The position numbers and the translations under genes are program-made. A stretch of 5,406 nt of DNA from Bacillota bacterium (lineage in GTDB: Bacteria > Bacillota > Dethiobacteria > DTU022), in contig JAAYGO010000064.1 in the NCBI GenBank assembly GCA_012727685.1, forward strand, positions 1-5,406, given 5' to 3'. Below, piece after piece: positions 1 to 4,409 of this stretch. The notes under the pieces are model-generated. The model was given only the letters and a program-made list of their open reading frames with translations, had not been told where the DNA came from and ran no database searches. Each line of letters begins with the position of its first letter. Within the stretch, counting starts at the first letter, position 1.

Positions 1-534
1 GTGGTATTGCCGGGCAAACCGGCATGGCGGGAGATCGTCGACTGGCTGGGAGAGTCCATCCTTTCCCCCGACGGCTCCCTGGATCGCGCGCGCCTGGGGG
101 AAATGGTTTTTGCCGATGCGGCCAAAAGGCAAAAGCTGAACCAAATCGTCCATCCCCGGGTTTTTGCCGCGCTGCTTAAGCGCACTGCACAAATCCGGCG
201 CACGGCTCCGGAGGCCATCCTGGTCTACGATGTCCCGCTCTTGATCGAAACGGGCTTGCACCGCTCCGTTGACCTGGTGCTCCTGGTCTATGTTACCCCT
301 GAGATCCAGTTGCAGCGGCTCTGCCGGAGGGACAAGCTTTCGCGCGCAGAGGCGCAAAAGCGGATTGCGGCGCAGACGCCCCTGGACGAGAAAAAGCGAT
401 ATGCCGATTACGTGATCAACAATAGCGGCACCCTCCGCAACACCGCGCGCCAGGTTAAGGCACTCTGGCGCTACCTTACCGGCCTGCAGCCGCCATCCAC
501 CGGAGTGCCCGGGCGGGATGGCGCTGACAAATAA
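1..534 (+). CDS. coaE: Dephospho-CoA kinase, 5'-truncated by the window edge
   Basis: This enzyme phosphorylates the 3'-hydroxyl of dephospho-CoA with ATP, the last step of coenzyme A synthesis in the cytoplasm. The 177 visible residues match the CoaE family after its P-loop: PGKPAW near 4-9, a 'DGSLDRARL' segment at 24-32, VHP at 50-52 (CoA-site region), VYDVPLLIETGL at 75-86, and the lid/helix segment RLCRRDKLSRAEAQKRIAAQ at 106-125, ending with DYVINNSG at 136-143. The family is about 200 residues long and begins with a GxTGxIxSGKS P-loop, which is missing here. The GTG at base 1 is therefore almost certainly an internal valine codon, with the true start roughly 25-30 codons upstream. The 3' end overlaps or closely precedes the lytic transglycosylase gene, so the two are probably co-transcribed. 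Identification is by recalled family motifs; the gene order coaE then SLT gene is familiar from Peptococcaceae-type Firmicutes. Confidence 0.93.
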   Translation: MVLPGKPAWREIVDWLGESILSPDGSLDRARLGEMVFADAAKRQKLNQIVHPRVFAALLKRTAQIRRTAPEAILVYDVPLLIETGLHRSVDLVLLVYVTPEIQLQRLCRRDKLSRAEAQKRIAAQTPLDEKKRYADYVINNSGTLRNTARQVKALWRYLTGLQPPSTGVPGRDGADK

Positions 535-1105
535 CGGAGGTCAATGGAAGCTGTTCAAGAAATTATTTTACCTTCTTGCTTTTAGCGCCCTGTTTCTCCT
601 GCTCTGTGGTCTTTTGTCCAGCAGCCTGCTCGGGCGCCTTTTCTATCCTTTGCATTACGAAGCCGAGATCCGGGCCGCTGCCGCGGCAAACAGGGTTGAC
701 CCGTTGCTCGTGGCAGCCGTTATTTACACGGAGAGCAGCTTCAAACCGGGAGCCGAATCGCCCCGGGGCGCCCGCGGCCTGATGCAGCTCATGCCGGATA
801 CGGCGCAGTGGGTCGCCGGCCAGGCCGGATACCCCGCCTATGCGCCGGAGATGCTCTATGAGCCGCGCTGCAATATCGAGCTTGGCACCTGGTATCTGGC
901 GGACCTGCTGGTAACATTTTCAGGGGATCTGGTGATCGCCCTGGCTGCTTACAACGGGGGCAGGGGAGAGGTGAGCCGCTGGCTGGAGAATGAGATCTGG
1001 GACGGCACCGCGGCAAACCTGGAGCAGGTGCCCTTTGCCGAAACGCGCCATTTCGTGAGGCGGGTTCTCAAAACCTATCAGCGCTATACCGAGCTATACC
1101 GGTAA
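518..1105 (+). CDS. Membrane-anchored SLT-domain lytic transglycosylase
   Basis: This is a family-1-type lytic transglycosylase, which cleaves peptidoglycan MurNAc-GlcNAc bonds outside the membrane to give 1,6-anhydro-MurNAc ends. Counting from the ATG at 518 (195 aa), a basic start (KLFKK, 11-15) is followed by a hydrophobic signal/anchor at about 16-42. The SLT domain covers about 48-190: catalytic Glu72 in YTESSF, the GARGLMQLMP block at 84-93, CNIELGTWYL at 118-127 and AAYNGG at 143-148. C30 lies in LLLCG, which lacks the small residue needed at -1, so a lipoprotein is unlikely. The start is uncertain. ATG 518 overlaps coaE by 17 bases and has only a weak GGGCGGG just before it. A good GGAGG at 536-540 lies 10 nt before an in-frame CTG at 551, which would give MFKKLFYLL. 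The nearer ATG at 544 is out of frame. Product call is firm; the exact N-terminus is not. Confidence 0.92.
   Translation: MALTNNGGQWKLFKKLFYLLAFSALFLLLCGLLSSSLLGRLFYPLHYEAEIRAAAAANRVDPLLVAAVIYTESSFKPGAESPRGARGLMQLMPDTAQWVAGQAGYPAYAPEMLYEPRCNIELGTWYLADLLVTFSGDLVIALAAYNGGRGEVSRWLENEIWDGTAANLEQVPFAETRHFVRRVLKTYQRYTELYR
535..540 (+). promoter_or_regulatory. Strong Shine-Dalgarno with no in-frame ATG
   Basis: CGGAGG directly follows the coaE stop codon. The ATG 3 nt downstream (544) opens a frame of only 13 codons that ends at the TAG at 583-585. The in-frame codon at a usable distance for the transglycosylase is CTG 551, 10 nt after the site. Either the gene starts at CTG 551, or it starts at ATG 518 and this site is incidental or helps re-initiation. 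Confidence 0.5.
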
Positions 1106-1133
1106 GGCTTAAAGCCGCTGCCGTGATCTGCAA

Positions 1134-1179
1134 AAAGAAATATCTCCCGCCTCCATGCCGGTGCAGGAGATATTGCTTT
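1134..1179. terminator. Bidirectional intrinsic terminator between convergent genes
   Basis: The arms 1134-1147 and 1166-1179 pair over 13 of 14 positions (core AATATCTCC / GGAGATATT, with a single A/G mismatch at 1138/1175), around an 18-nt loop. Read on the - strand the stem is followed by a U-rich tract (TTCTTTTTG), typical of intrinsic termination. On the + strand the 3' side is only CTTTATG, so it is weaker there. It lies 28 nt after the transglycosylase stop and just beyond the end of the convergent small gene at 1187, which is exactly where a shared terminator is expected. Confidence 0.7.
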
Positions 1180-1186
1180 ATGCAGC

Positions 1187-1378
1187 TTAATACAGTGGAG
1201 TATCATCTTTAAAAGTAAAAGTGGGAGTGGTATTTCTATCCGCTTCCGAACCGGTCCTTTTTTTCCGCTCCGGCAGTTCCACGCCCAGTTCCCTCGCAAT
1301 CTCTTCCCGGTATTTTTGCAGTTTGTTCCGGTCAATATTCTTCTTCTGCGGCCGCGCCCGGTTAAATTTTTTCGCCAC
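1187..1378 (-). CDS. Small basic protein, possibly SASP-like spore protein (63 aa)
   Basis: The frame starts with GTG at 1378-1376 and reads MAKKFNRARPQKKNIDRN at its N-terminus. A consensus AAAGGAGGG lies 10 nt upstream (1397-1389 on the - strand), strongly supporting a real gene. The first 41 residues are very basic. The segment KYREEIARELGV (22-33) resembles the K-x-E-I-A-x-E-L-G-V core of alpha/beta-type small acid-soluble spore proteins, which contains the germination-protease cleavage site. The second SASP block (GG...G..MVRRMI) is absent, and residues 42-63 are instead Thr- and Asp-rich (TPTFTFKDDTPLY). It is therefore either a diverged SASP-like protein or an unrelated small DNA- or RNA-binding protein. 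It is convergent to the transglycosylase and divergent from the small membrane-protein gene at 1507, with which it shares a roughly 110-nt upstream region. The coding call is solid, the function is a guess. Confidence 0.72.
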   Translation of the reverse strand: MAKKFNRARPQKKNIDRNKLQKYREEIARELGVELPERKKRTGSEADRNTTPTFTFKDDTPLY

Positions 1379-1388
1379 CTTTTCCCGA

Positions 1389-1397
1389 CCCTCCTTT
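1389..1397 (-). promoter_or_regulatory. Ribosome binding site fixing a GTG start
   Basis: Read on the - strand this is AAAGGAGGG, near-perfect anti-16S complementarity, placed 10 nt before the GTG at 1378. No ATG is available in frame nearby, so this site decides the start of the 63-aa gene. Confidence 0.8.
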
Positions 1398-1506
1398 CAG
1401 CTGTCTTTTTATATTCTTTGCACCTTGCTGCGCTCTTATCCCCCGCAAGGTATATTTTTGGCCATGATCTGCAAACTAAAGTTAAAACATGGTGAGGTGG
1501 ATAATC

Positions 1507-1644
1507 ATGAGCGATCTTGAGGAAAGCAAATTTATCAGTCTTGGACACGCGGCGTTAAAATACGGAACCTGGTTGATCGGTTTAATCATCGTTTTATTTT
1601 TCTTATCCCGGCACCTCTTTCCTTTTATCCAGTCTCTCTTTTAA
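1507..1644 (+). CDS. Small single-pass membrane protein (45 aa), function unknown
   Basis: ATG at 1507 is preceded by GAGGTGG (1494-1500) at a 6-nt spacing, and the frame ends at TAA 1642-1644. The protein has a short acidic N-terminus (MSDLEESKF), a stretch HAALKYGTW at 14-22, one hydrophobic helix at about 22-35 (WLIGLIIVLFFLS), then RHLFPFIQSLF. It would be a one-TM membrane peptide, and I do not recognise the family. The next gene, another small membrane protein, begins 83 nt later on the same strand with no convincing terminator between them: only a weak stem with 1663-1670 pairing 1686-1693 (one G-U pair) and no T-run. The two may form one transcript. The good ribosome site and the clean hydrophobic pattern argue for a real gene despite its length. 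Confidence 0.65.
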   Translation: MSDLEESKFISLGHAALKYGTWLIGLIIVLFFLSRHLFPFIQSLF

Positions 1645-1727
1645 AGCCTGAATCGCTACCGGCTTGCCGCCGCCTGGGACGGTTTGTGGCAAGTTAATGT
1701 GCAAGCGAAAGGGGGGAAAATGAAATT

Positions 1728-1907
1728 ATGATGACCACTTTTCACGTGATCCATATTCTTGTCGGCCTGTGGCTGGCCCTGGTTAATATGACCGACATTT
1801 TGAACGACACCACTCTGGTGTGGAACAATTTTATTCTGGGGCTGATCGTGGCCGGGTATAATGTTTATTACCTTTTTGCCCGGAAAAATGTCGATGTGCA
1901 GTCGTAG
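1728..1907 (+). CDS. Small two-TM membrane protein, SPW-repeat-like (59 aa)
   Basis: The frame begins at tandem ATG codons 1728 and 1731 and ends at TAG 1905-1907. A purine-rich AAAGGGGGG lies at 1708-1716, 11 nt before the first ATG. Two hydrophobic segments are visible, at about 7-20 (VIHILVGLWLALVN) and 33-50 (WNNFILGLIVAGYNVYYL), followed by a short charged tail (ARKNVDVQS). The layout of a GLWLAL helix, a short polar loop, then W-N-x-x-I-x-G-x-x-V matches my recollection of a single SPW-repeat unit (Pfam SPW family of small membrane proteins), whose role is not well defined. The ATG at 1720 opens only a three-codon frame (MKL) whose TGA overlaps the 1728 start, so it is not the gene itself. 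It sits downstream of the 45-aa membrane protein gene and may share its transcript. Confidence 0.68.
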   Translation: MMTTFHVIHILVGLWLALVNMTDILNDTTLVWNNFILGLIVAGYNVYYLFARKNVDVQS

Positions 1908-1980
1908 CTGGCCGAAAGCCGAAGCTGTCATTTGAGAATTTAAAAGAAAAGACGTTAGTTGGCATATCATATTTATTATT

Positions 1981-2016
1981 AGCAGGGACGGATCAATAAA
2001 GGACTCCGTCCCTGCT
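1981..2016. repeat. GGGAC-type 12-bp hairpin (REP-like or terminator)
   Basis: AGCAGGGACGGA (1981-1992) is the perfect reverse complement of TCCGTCCCTGCT (2005-2016), with a 12-nt loop. It lies 73 nt after the SPW-like gene and could end that transcript, but the 3' side (GCCGTCTACTTTC) has no U-tract, so a repeat element is at least as likely. A related hairpin with arms containing GGGGACAGACC lies after the nitrilase operon (4257-4288). Confidence 0.6.
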
Positions 2017-2050
2017 GCCGTCTACTTTCTAAATGCGGCAGTCGGATTCA

Positions 2051-2093
2051 GCCACCCTCACCCCGACCTTCTCCCCCCAGGGGGGGAGAGAGG
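2051..2093. repeat. Dispersed-repeat-like C-rich/G-rich element
   Basis: The stretch combines CACCCTCACCCCGACC with TTCTCCCCCCAGGGGGGGAGAG, a near-palindrome (TCTCCCCCC against GGGGGGAGA at 2070-2089). I recognise this architecture from a short intergenic repeat widespread in bacterial genomes, whose spurious translations read like 'LTPTLSPQGRE'. Here one frame indeed gives LTPTFSPQGGRE. It marks non-coding, repeat-bearing DNA, not a gene. The family attribution is from memory. Confidence 0.6.
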
Positions 2094-2127
2094 ATTATGA
2101 GTGGCAACTTCGCTCTAGCCCTCAGTG

Positions 2128-2178
2128 TTTTCATAACCTGATGGTGCCCCTGTATTGTGGGGGCATGAGCGTCTACCC
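2128..2178 (+). repeat. Hairpin repeat, copy A (left flank of nitrilase operon)
   Basis: This 51-nt stretch aligns in the same orientation with 4347-4398 at about 41 of 52 columns (my hand alignment, one gap). Conserved blocks are TTTTCATA, GTGCCCC, GGGGGCATG and a terminal GTCTACCC. The centre folds into GTGCCCCU(2144-2151) / GGGGGCAU(2159-2166) with a 7-nt loop. In copy B the inner U-G pair is C-G, and loop length is also 7, so structure is kept while sequence drifts. It is probably a dispersed mobile or REP/MITE-like element, and I cannot name the family. Confidence 0.65.
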
Positions 2179-2200
2179 TTATTTAACAGGATATGCCCTG

Positions 2201-2237
2201 TGCCGGATGTTCCGGCAGGAAATGCCGCCCGGGCGGC
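2201..2237. repeat. Two adjacent GC-rich inverted repeats upstream of nitrilase operon
   Basis: TGCCGGA (2201-2207) pairs with TCCGGCA (2211-2217) around a TGT triloop, and 7 nt further the 14-nt perfect palindrome GCCGCCCGGGCGGC occupies 2224-2237. They lie 40-76 nt before the operon start. They could be operator-like sites, the end of the preceding repeat element, or a transcript 5' structure. No T-run follows, so they are not convincing terminators. The rest of 1908-2276 holds only the repeats listed here and no gene. Confidence 0.45.
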
Positions 2238-2238
2238 G

Positions 2239-2274
2239 AATACCCCCTTAACCATGCGCGAAGCGGAGGGTATT
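2239..2274 (+). promoter_or_regulatory. Ribosome site of nitrilase operon, with possible masking stem
   Basis: GGAGGG at 2265-2270 stands 6 nt before the ATG at 2277, which supports that start. AATACCC (2239-2245) is the exact reverse complement of GGGTATT (2268-2274), which contains the 3' half of this site. Folding of the 7-bp stem would partly hide it. The loop is 22 nt, so the stem is only marginally stable and regulation is speculative. The ribosome site itself is clear. Confidence 0.5.
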
Positions 2275-2276
2275 AA

Positions 2277-3158
2277 ATGCGCGTCGCCGCTTTATCCCTG
2301 GCCGGAATTGAGGCCCGTAATCTTACAGATTATATGGAAGGGCTCGAAAAGCTGCTCCGCGGTTTGGAAGTCCGGCTGGCGGTGCTTCCCGCTTATGCCG
2401 GTTTATTGTTGGCCCGGCAGGCGGGGCTGCTGCCCCAACAAGGCAGTTTCCGCGCCCTTTTTTCTGCATTCGCGGCGCAATCCACCCGGTGGAACAGAGA
2501 ATACCGGACCCTGTGCGGCGCGCTCGCCGGGAAATTGGGGCTTTATCTTTTGGCCGGAACCACGCTGGAGCATGATCAGGGGCGCCTTTATCATACCGCT
2601 TACCTTTTCGGCCCCCAGGGAGAGATTTGTGGAAAGCAGCGCCAAACCCACCTGACCCGCGAAGAACGGGAGCTGGGCTTGAGCCGGGGAATGGAGCTGC
2701 CGCTCTTTCCCGCCGGCCCTTTCCAGGTGGGTATCGTCATCGGCAATGACAGCCGCCACCCTGAAACGGGACGCATCCTGGCCCTGCAGGGAGCCGATAT
2801 TTTGCTCCATCCGGGGGCCATGGGAGAGGGATTTACCGGTCCGTCCCAGGAGGCGGGGATGTGGGCCCAGGTCCAGCAAAATCAATGCTGGGCCGTGGAG
2901 GCCCAGCTTTGCGGGACCATCGGGGAGCGCTCCTTTGCCGCGGAGTGCGCCATTATCGGGCCCTGCGAAGCCACTGCCGATTTGAGCGGTTATCTGGCCC
3001 TGGCCCGCGGCAGCGCCGGCACGGCCGCCGTAAGCGCCTTTCTCGATCAGGCGAAGCGGCGGCAGGCCAAAGAAAATTTCCCGGTCCTGCGCCAGCTGAA
3101 CCCGGAGGCTTATGGGGTTCTCTACCGGCATCAAGAGCCGGAAAAAGAGGGGAGGTAG
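2277..3158 (+). CDS. Nitrilase-superfamily protein lacking the catalytic triad (pseudoenzyme)
   Basis: The fold is recognisable across 293 residues: an N-terminal strand MRVAALSLAG, LAVLP at 34-38, LGLYLLAGTT at 87-96, AYLFGPQGEICGKQ at 108-121, THL at 124-126, VGIVIGNDS at 151-159 and LQGADILLHPGA at 170-181. This is the strand order of carbon-nitrogen hydrolases, and it aligns throughout with the next gene. All three catalytic positions are changed: Glu to Ala39, Lys to Gln123 and Cys to Gly156. A nitrile- or amide-hydrolysing activity by the family mechanism is therefore not expected. The frame is intact, with ribosome site GGAGGG 6 nt upstream and family-like length, so it is not an obvious decaying pseudogene. 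It ends 6 nt before its paralogue. Likely roles, inferred only, are as a structural or regulatory partner in a hetero-oligomer with the active enzyme, or a binding protein for the same ligand. Confidence 0.85.
   Translation: MRVAALSLAGIEARNLTDYMEGLEKLLRGLEVRLAVLPAYAGLLLARQAGLLPQQGSFRALFSAFAAQSTRWNREYRTLCGALAGKLGLYLLAGTTLEHDQGRLYHTAYLFGPQGEICGKQRQTHLTREERELGLSRGMELPLFPAGPFQVGIVIGNDSRHPETGRILALQGADILLHPGAMGEGFTGPSQEAGMWAQVQQNQCWAVEAQLCGTIGERSFAAECAIIGPCEATADLSGYLALARGSAGTAAVSAFLDQAKRRQAKENFPVLRQLNPEAYGVLYRHQEPEKEGR
3151..3155 (+). promoter_or_regulatory. Ribosome site embedded in the end of the upstream gene
   Basis: GGAGG at 3151-3155 (within AGAGGGGAGGTAG) overlaps the last codons of the pseudo-nitrilase and sits 9 nt before the ATG at 3165. 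With the 6-nt intergenic gap, this implies coupled translation of the two paralogues. Confidence 0.8.
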
Positions 3159-3164
3159 ACAGCC

Positions 3165-4235
3165 ATGGCCCTGGACGGGTGGAAGGAGAGGCTGTTCAGG
3201 CGCTACCTTTTCCATCTCTGCCGCCCCGCAAGGGTAAAGCGGCATCTCAACAAATTTTTAGCCGGGGCGGAGCGTGTGGCGCCGCCTGAGGGGCGGAGCG
3301 TCACCGTAGCCGCGCTGCAACTGGAGCTTAAGCTCTTTAAAAACCCGCTCCATTACGCCGAAGAGATGTACCGCCGGGTGAAGGAGGCGGTGGCGGCCGG
3401 AGCCCAGCTTGTCGTTTTCCCCGAAGACAATAACCTGCAGCTTTTGGGCATGCTCCCGGGGATCGAGGAGCTTGGCACCGCAGCCTTATCTGAAAATGGG
3501 GCGGAAGCGCCGCCGGAGCCCGCCGGGCCGCCGATTACGGTTGCCGATGTGATTCATTATGTCAGCCCGGTTATGGAACCGCTGATCCACGCTGTTTTTT
3601 CCAGGCTGGCCGGAGCACACGGCATCTACCTGATGGCCGGCAGCTTTTTGCTCTCCGACCGGGGGAGGGTGGTGAACCGCGCCTTTCTCTACGGCCCGGG
3701 CGGAGAGCTGATCGGGCGGCAGGACAAGGTCCATTTGATGCCCATCGAAAGCGAGTGGGGCATTGCCCGCGGGCGAAGCTTTTCGGTTTTCGATACAGCC
3801 ATTGGCAGGCTGGCCATGCCCATCTGCATGGATGCCACCTACTACGAGACCTTCCGGATCCTGGAGCGCCTGGGCGTGGAAATTGCCATGCTGCCCATCG
3901 CCAACCCTGAGGCCTACAACTACTGGCTGGCGCTGCGCGGCATCTGGCCGCGGGTGCAGGAAAGCTCCCTTTACGGCGTCAAGAGCGCCATGGTCGGGCA
4001 ACTGCTCGGCTTCACCTTTACCGGCCGGGCCGGGATATTTGCTCCCCTGGAGCTGACCCCAAATAAAGACGGCGTCCTGGCCGAAGTGGAGTCGCCGCAT
4101 CGCAAAGGGCTGGCCGTGGCCACCCTCGATCTGGAGGCGCTGCGCGAGCTGCGCGCCGCTCACCCCTGGCGCGACAGCAATGAAGCCCTGTACGAACGCT
4201 ACTTTCCCGCAGTTTATCAGAATCTACCGCAATAA
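3165..4235 (+). CDS. Carbon-nitrogen hydrolase (nitrilase superfamily), intact triad
   Basis: This 356-aa protein should hydrolyse a C-N bond of an amide or nitrile, but the substrate is not readable from sequence. The triad is complete: Glu87 in LVVFPED (82-88), Lys188 in RQDKVHL (185-191) and Cys221 in MPICMDATYYE (218-228). The typical scaffold also shows: VTVAALQLEL (46-55), HGIYLMAGSF (152-161) and RAFLYGPGGELIG (172-184). Ahead of the domain is a strongly basic, amphipathic extension (about 6-31, including RLFRRYLFHLCRP and RVKRHLNKF) not seen in the upstream paralogue. It might bind a membrane surface or nucleic acid. Between the first two catalytic residues lies a Pro/Ala/Glu-rich insert (about 104-124) that is longer than the matching part of the paralogue. 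It begins 6 nt after the pseudoenzyme gene and is surely co-transcribed with it. A known subfamily (NAD synthetase amidase, beta-ureidopropionase, biotinidase, Lnt) is not indicated. Confidence 0.9.
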   Translation: MALDGWKERLFRRYLFHLCRPARVKRHLNKFLAGAERVAPPEGRSVTVAALQLELKLFKNPLHYAEEMYRRVKEAVAAGAQLVVFPEDNNLQLLGMLPGIEELGTAALSENGAEAPPEPAGPPITVADVIHYVSPVMEPLIHAVFSRLAGAHGIYLMAGSFLLSDRGRVVNRAFLYGPGGELIGRQDKVHLMPIESEWGIARGRSFSVFDTAIGRLAMPICMDATYYETFRILERLGVEIAMLPIANPEAYNYWLALRGIWPRVQESSLYGVKSAMVGQLLGFTFTGRAGIFAPLELTPNKDGVLAEVESPHRKGLAVATLDLEALRELRAAHPWRDSNEALYERYFPAVYQNLPQ

Positions 4236-4256
4236 TTGATAATTGATGATTATGAT

Positions 4257-4288
4257 GGGGACAGACCTACGCTTGCAGGTCTGTCCCC
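4257..4288. repeat. GGGGACAG-type 12-bp hairpin after nitrilase operon
   Basis: GGGGACAGACCT (4257-4268) is the perfect reverse complement of AGGTCTGTCCCC (4277-4288), with an 8-nt loop. It begins 21 nt after the operon stop, behind an AT-rich tract with a tandem AATTGAT (4234-4247). No U-run follows (TGACCTTAG), so a classical terminator is not supported, though it may stabilise the 3' end. The GGGGACAG...CTGTCCCC pattern resembles REP-like hairpins associated with RAYT (IS200-like) transposases, from memory. No transposase is in the window. Confidence 0.6.
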
Positions 4289-4346
4289 TGACCTTAGACC
4301 CACTCGTTCACAGTCGCACCAGCTCTCAGCGACAAGAGGCGAAGGT

Positions 4347-4398
4347 TTTTCATATCCCTAATAGTGCCCCCGTTTGATGGGGGCATGGCGGTCTACCC
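4347..4398 (+). repeat. Hairpin repeat, copy B (right flank of nitrilase operon)
   Basis: This is the direct-repeat partner of 2128-2178. TGCCCCC (4365-4371) pairs with GGGGGCA (4379-4385) around a 7-nt loop, extended by a G-U pair, and the conserved block GTCTACCC closes it at 4391-4398. It ends 11 nt before the stop of the convergent transporter gene, for which the same hairpin (perfect 7 bp on the - strand) could act in 3'-end formation, though without a clear U-tract. Apart from this and the preceding hairpin, 4236-4409 holds nothing I can identify. Confidence 0.65.
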
Positions 4399-4409
4399 AG
4401 GCAATTAAT

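Noticed and set aside
1411..1450. Sigma-G-like promoter for the SASP-like gene (GGATA then GAATATA on the - strand)
   Set aside because: Spacing of 20 nt and a weak -10 match; not better than chance in this AT-rich stretch.
1221..1520. 99-codon + strand frame
   Set aside because: Antisense to the 63-aa gene and overlapping the ribosome site and start of the 45-aa gene; no recognisable features.
1084..1548. 154-codon - strand frame overlapping the SASP-like gene
   Set aside because: It overlaps in another frame the 63-aa gene that has a consensus ribosome site, and it runs through the terminator hairpin and into the transglycosylase gene.
1656..1970. 104-codon - strand frame
   Set aside because: Antisense to the SPW-like gene, which has the more convincing hydrophobic pattern and ribosome site.
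2155..2185. Possible promoter TTGTGG / TATTTA for the nitrilase operon
   Set aside because: Spacing is 19 nt, both boxes are poor matches, and the first box overlaps the hairpin repeat; not enough support.
2033..2251. 72-codon + strand frame
   Set aside because: It is made of the dispersed repeat and the hairpin repeat; its 'LTPTFSPQGGRE' is a known kind of repeat artefact.
2403..3245. Long open frame on the - strand (280 codons) across the pseudo-nitrilase gene
   Set aside because: It is antisense to a recognisable nitrilase-fold protein, its translation is low-complexity Gly/Pro/Gln-rich, and no family is recognised. It is a GC-rich codon shadow.
3486..4163. Open frame on the - strand (225 codons) across the active nitrilase
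   Set aside because: Antisense to a gene with an intact catalytic triad; composition is typical of a shadow frame.
4257..4288. Hairpin as a rho-independent terminator of the nitrilase operon
   Set aside because: The stem is strong, but no U-run follows on either strand; listed as a repeat-like hairpin instead.
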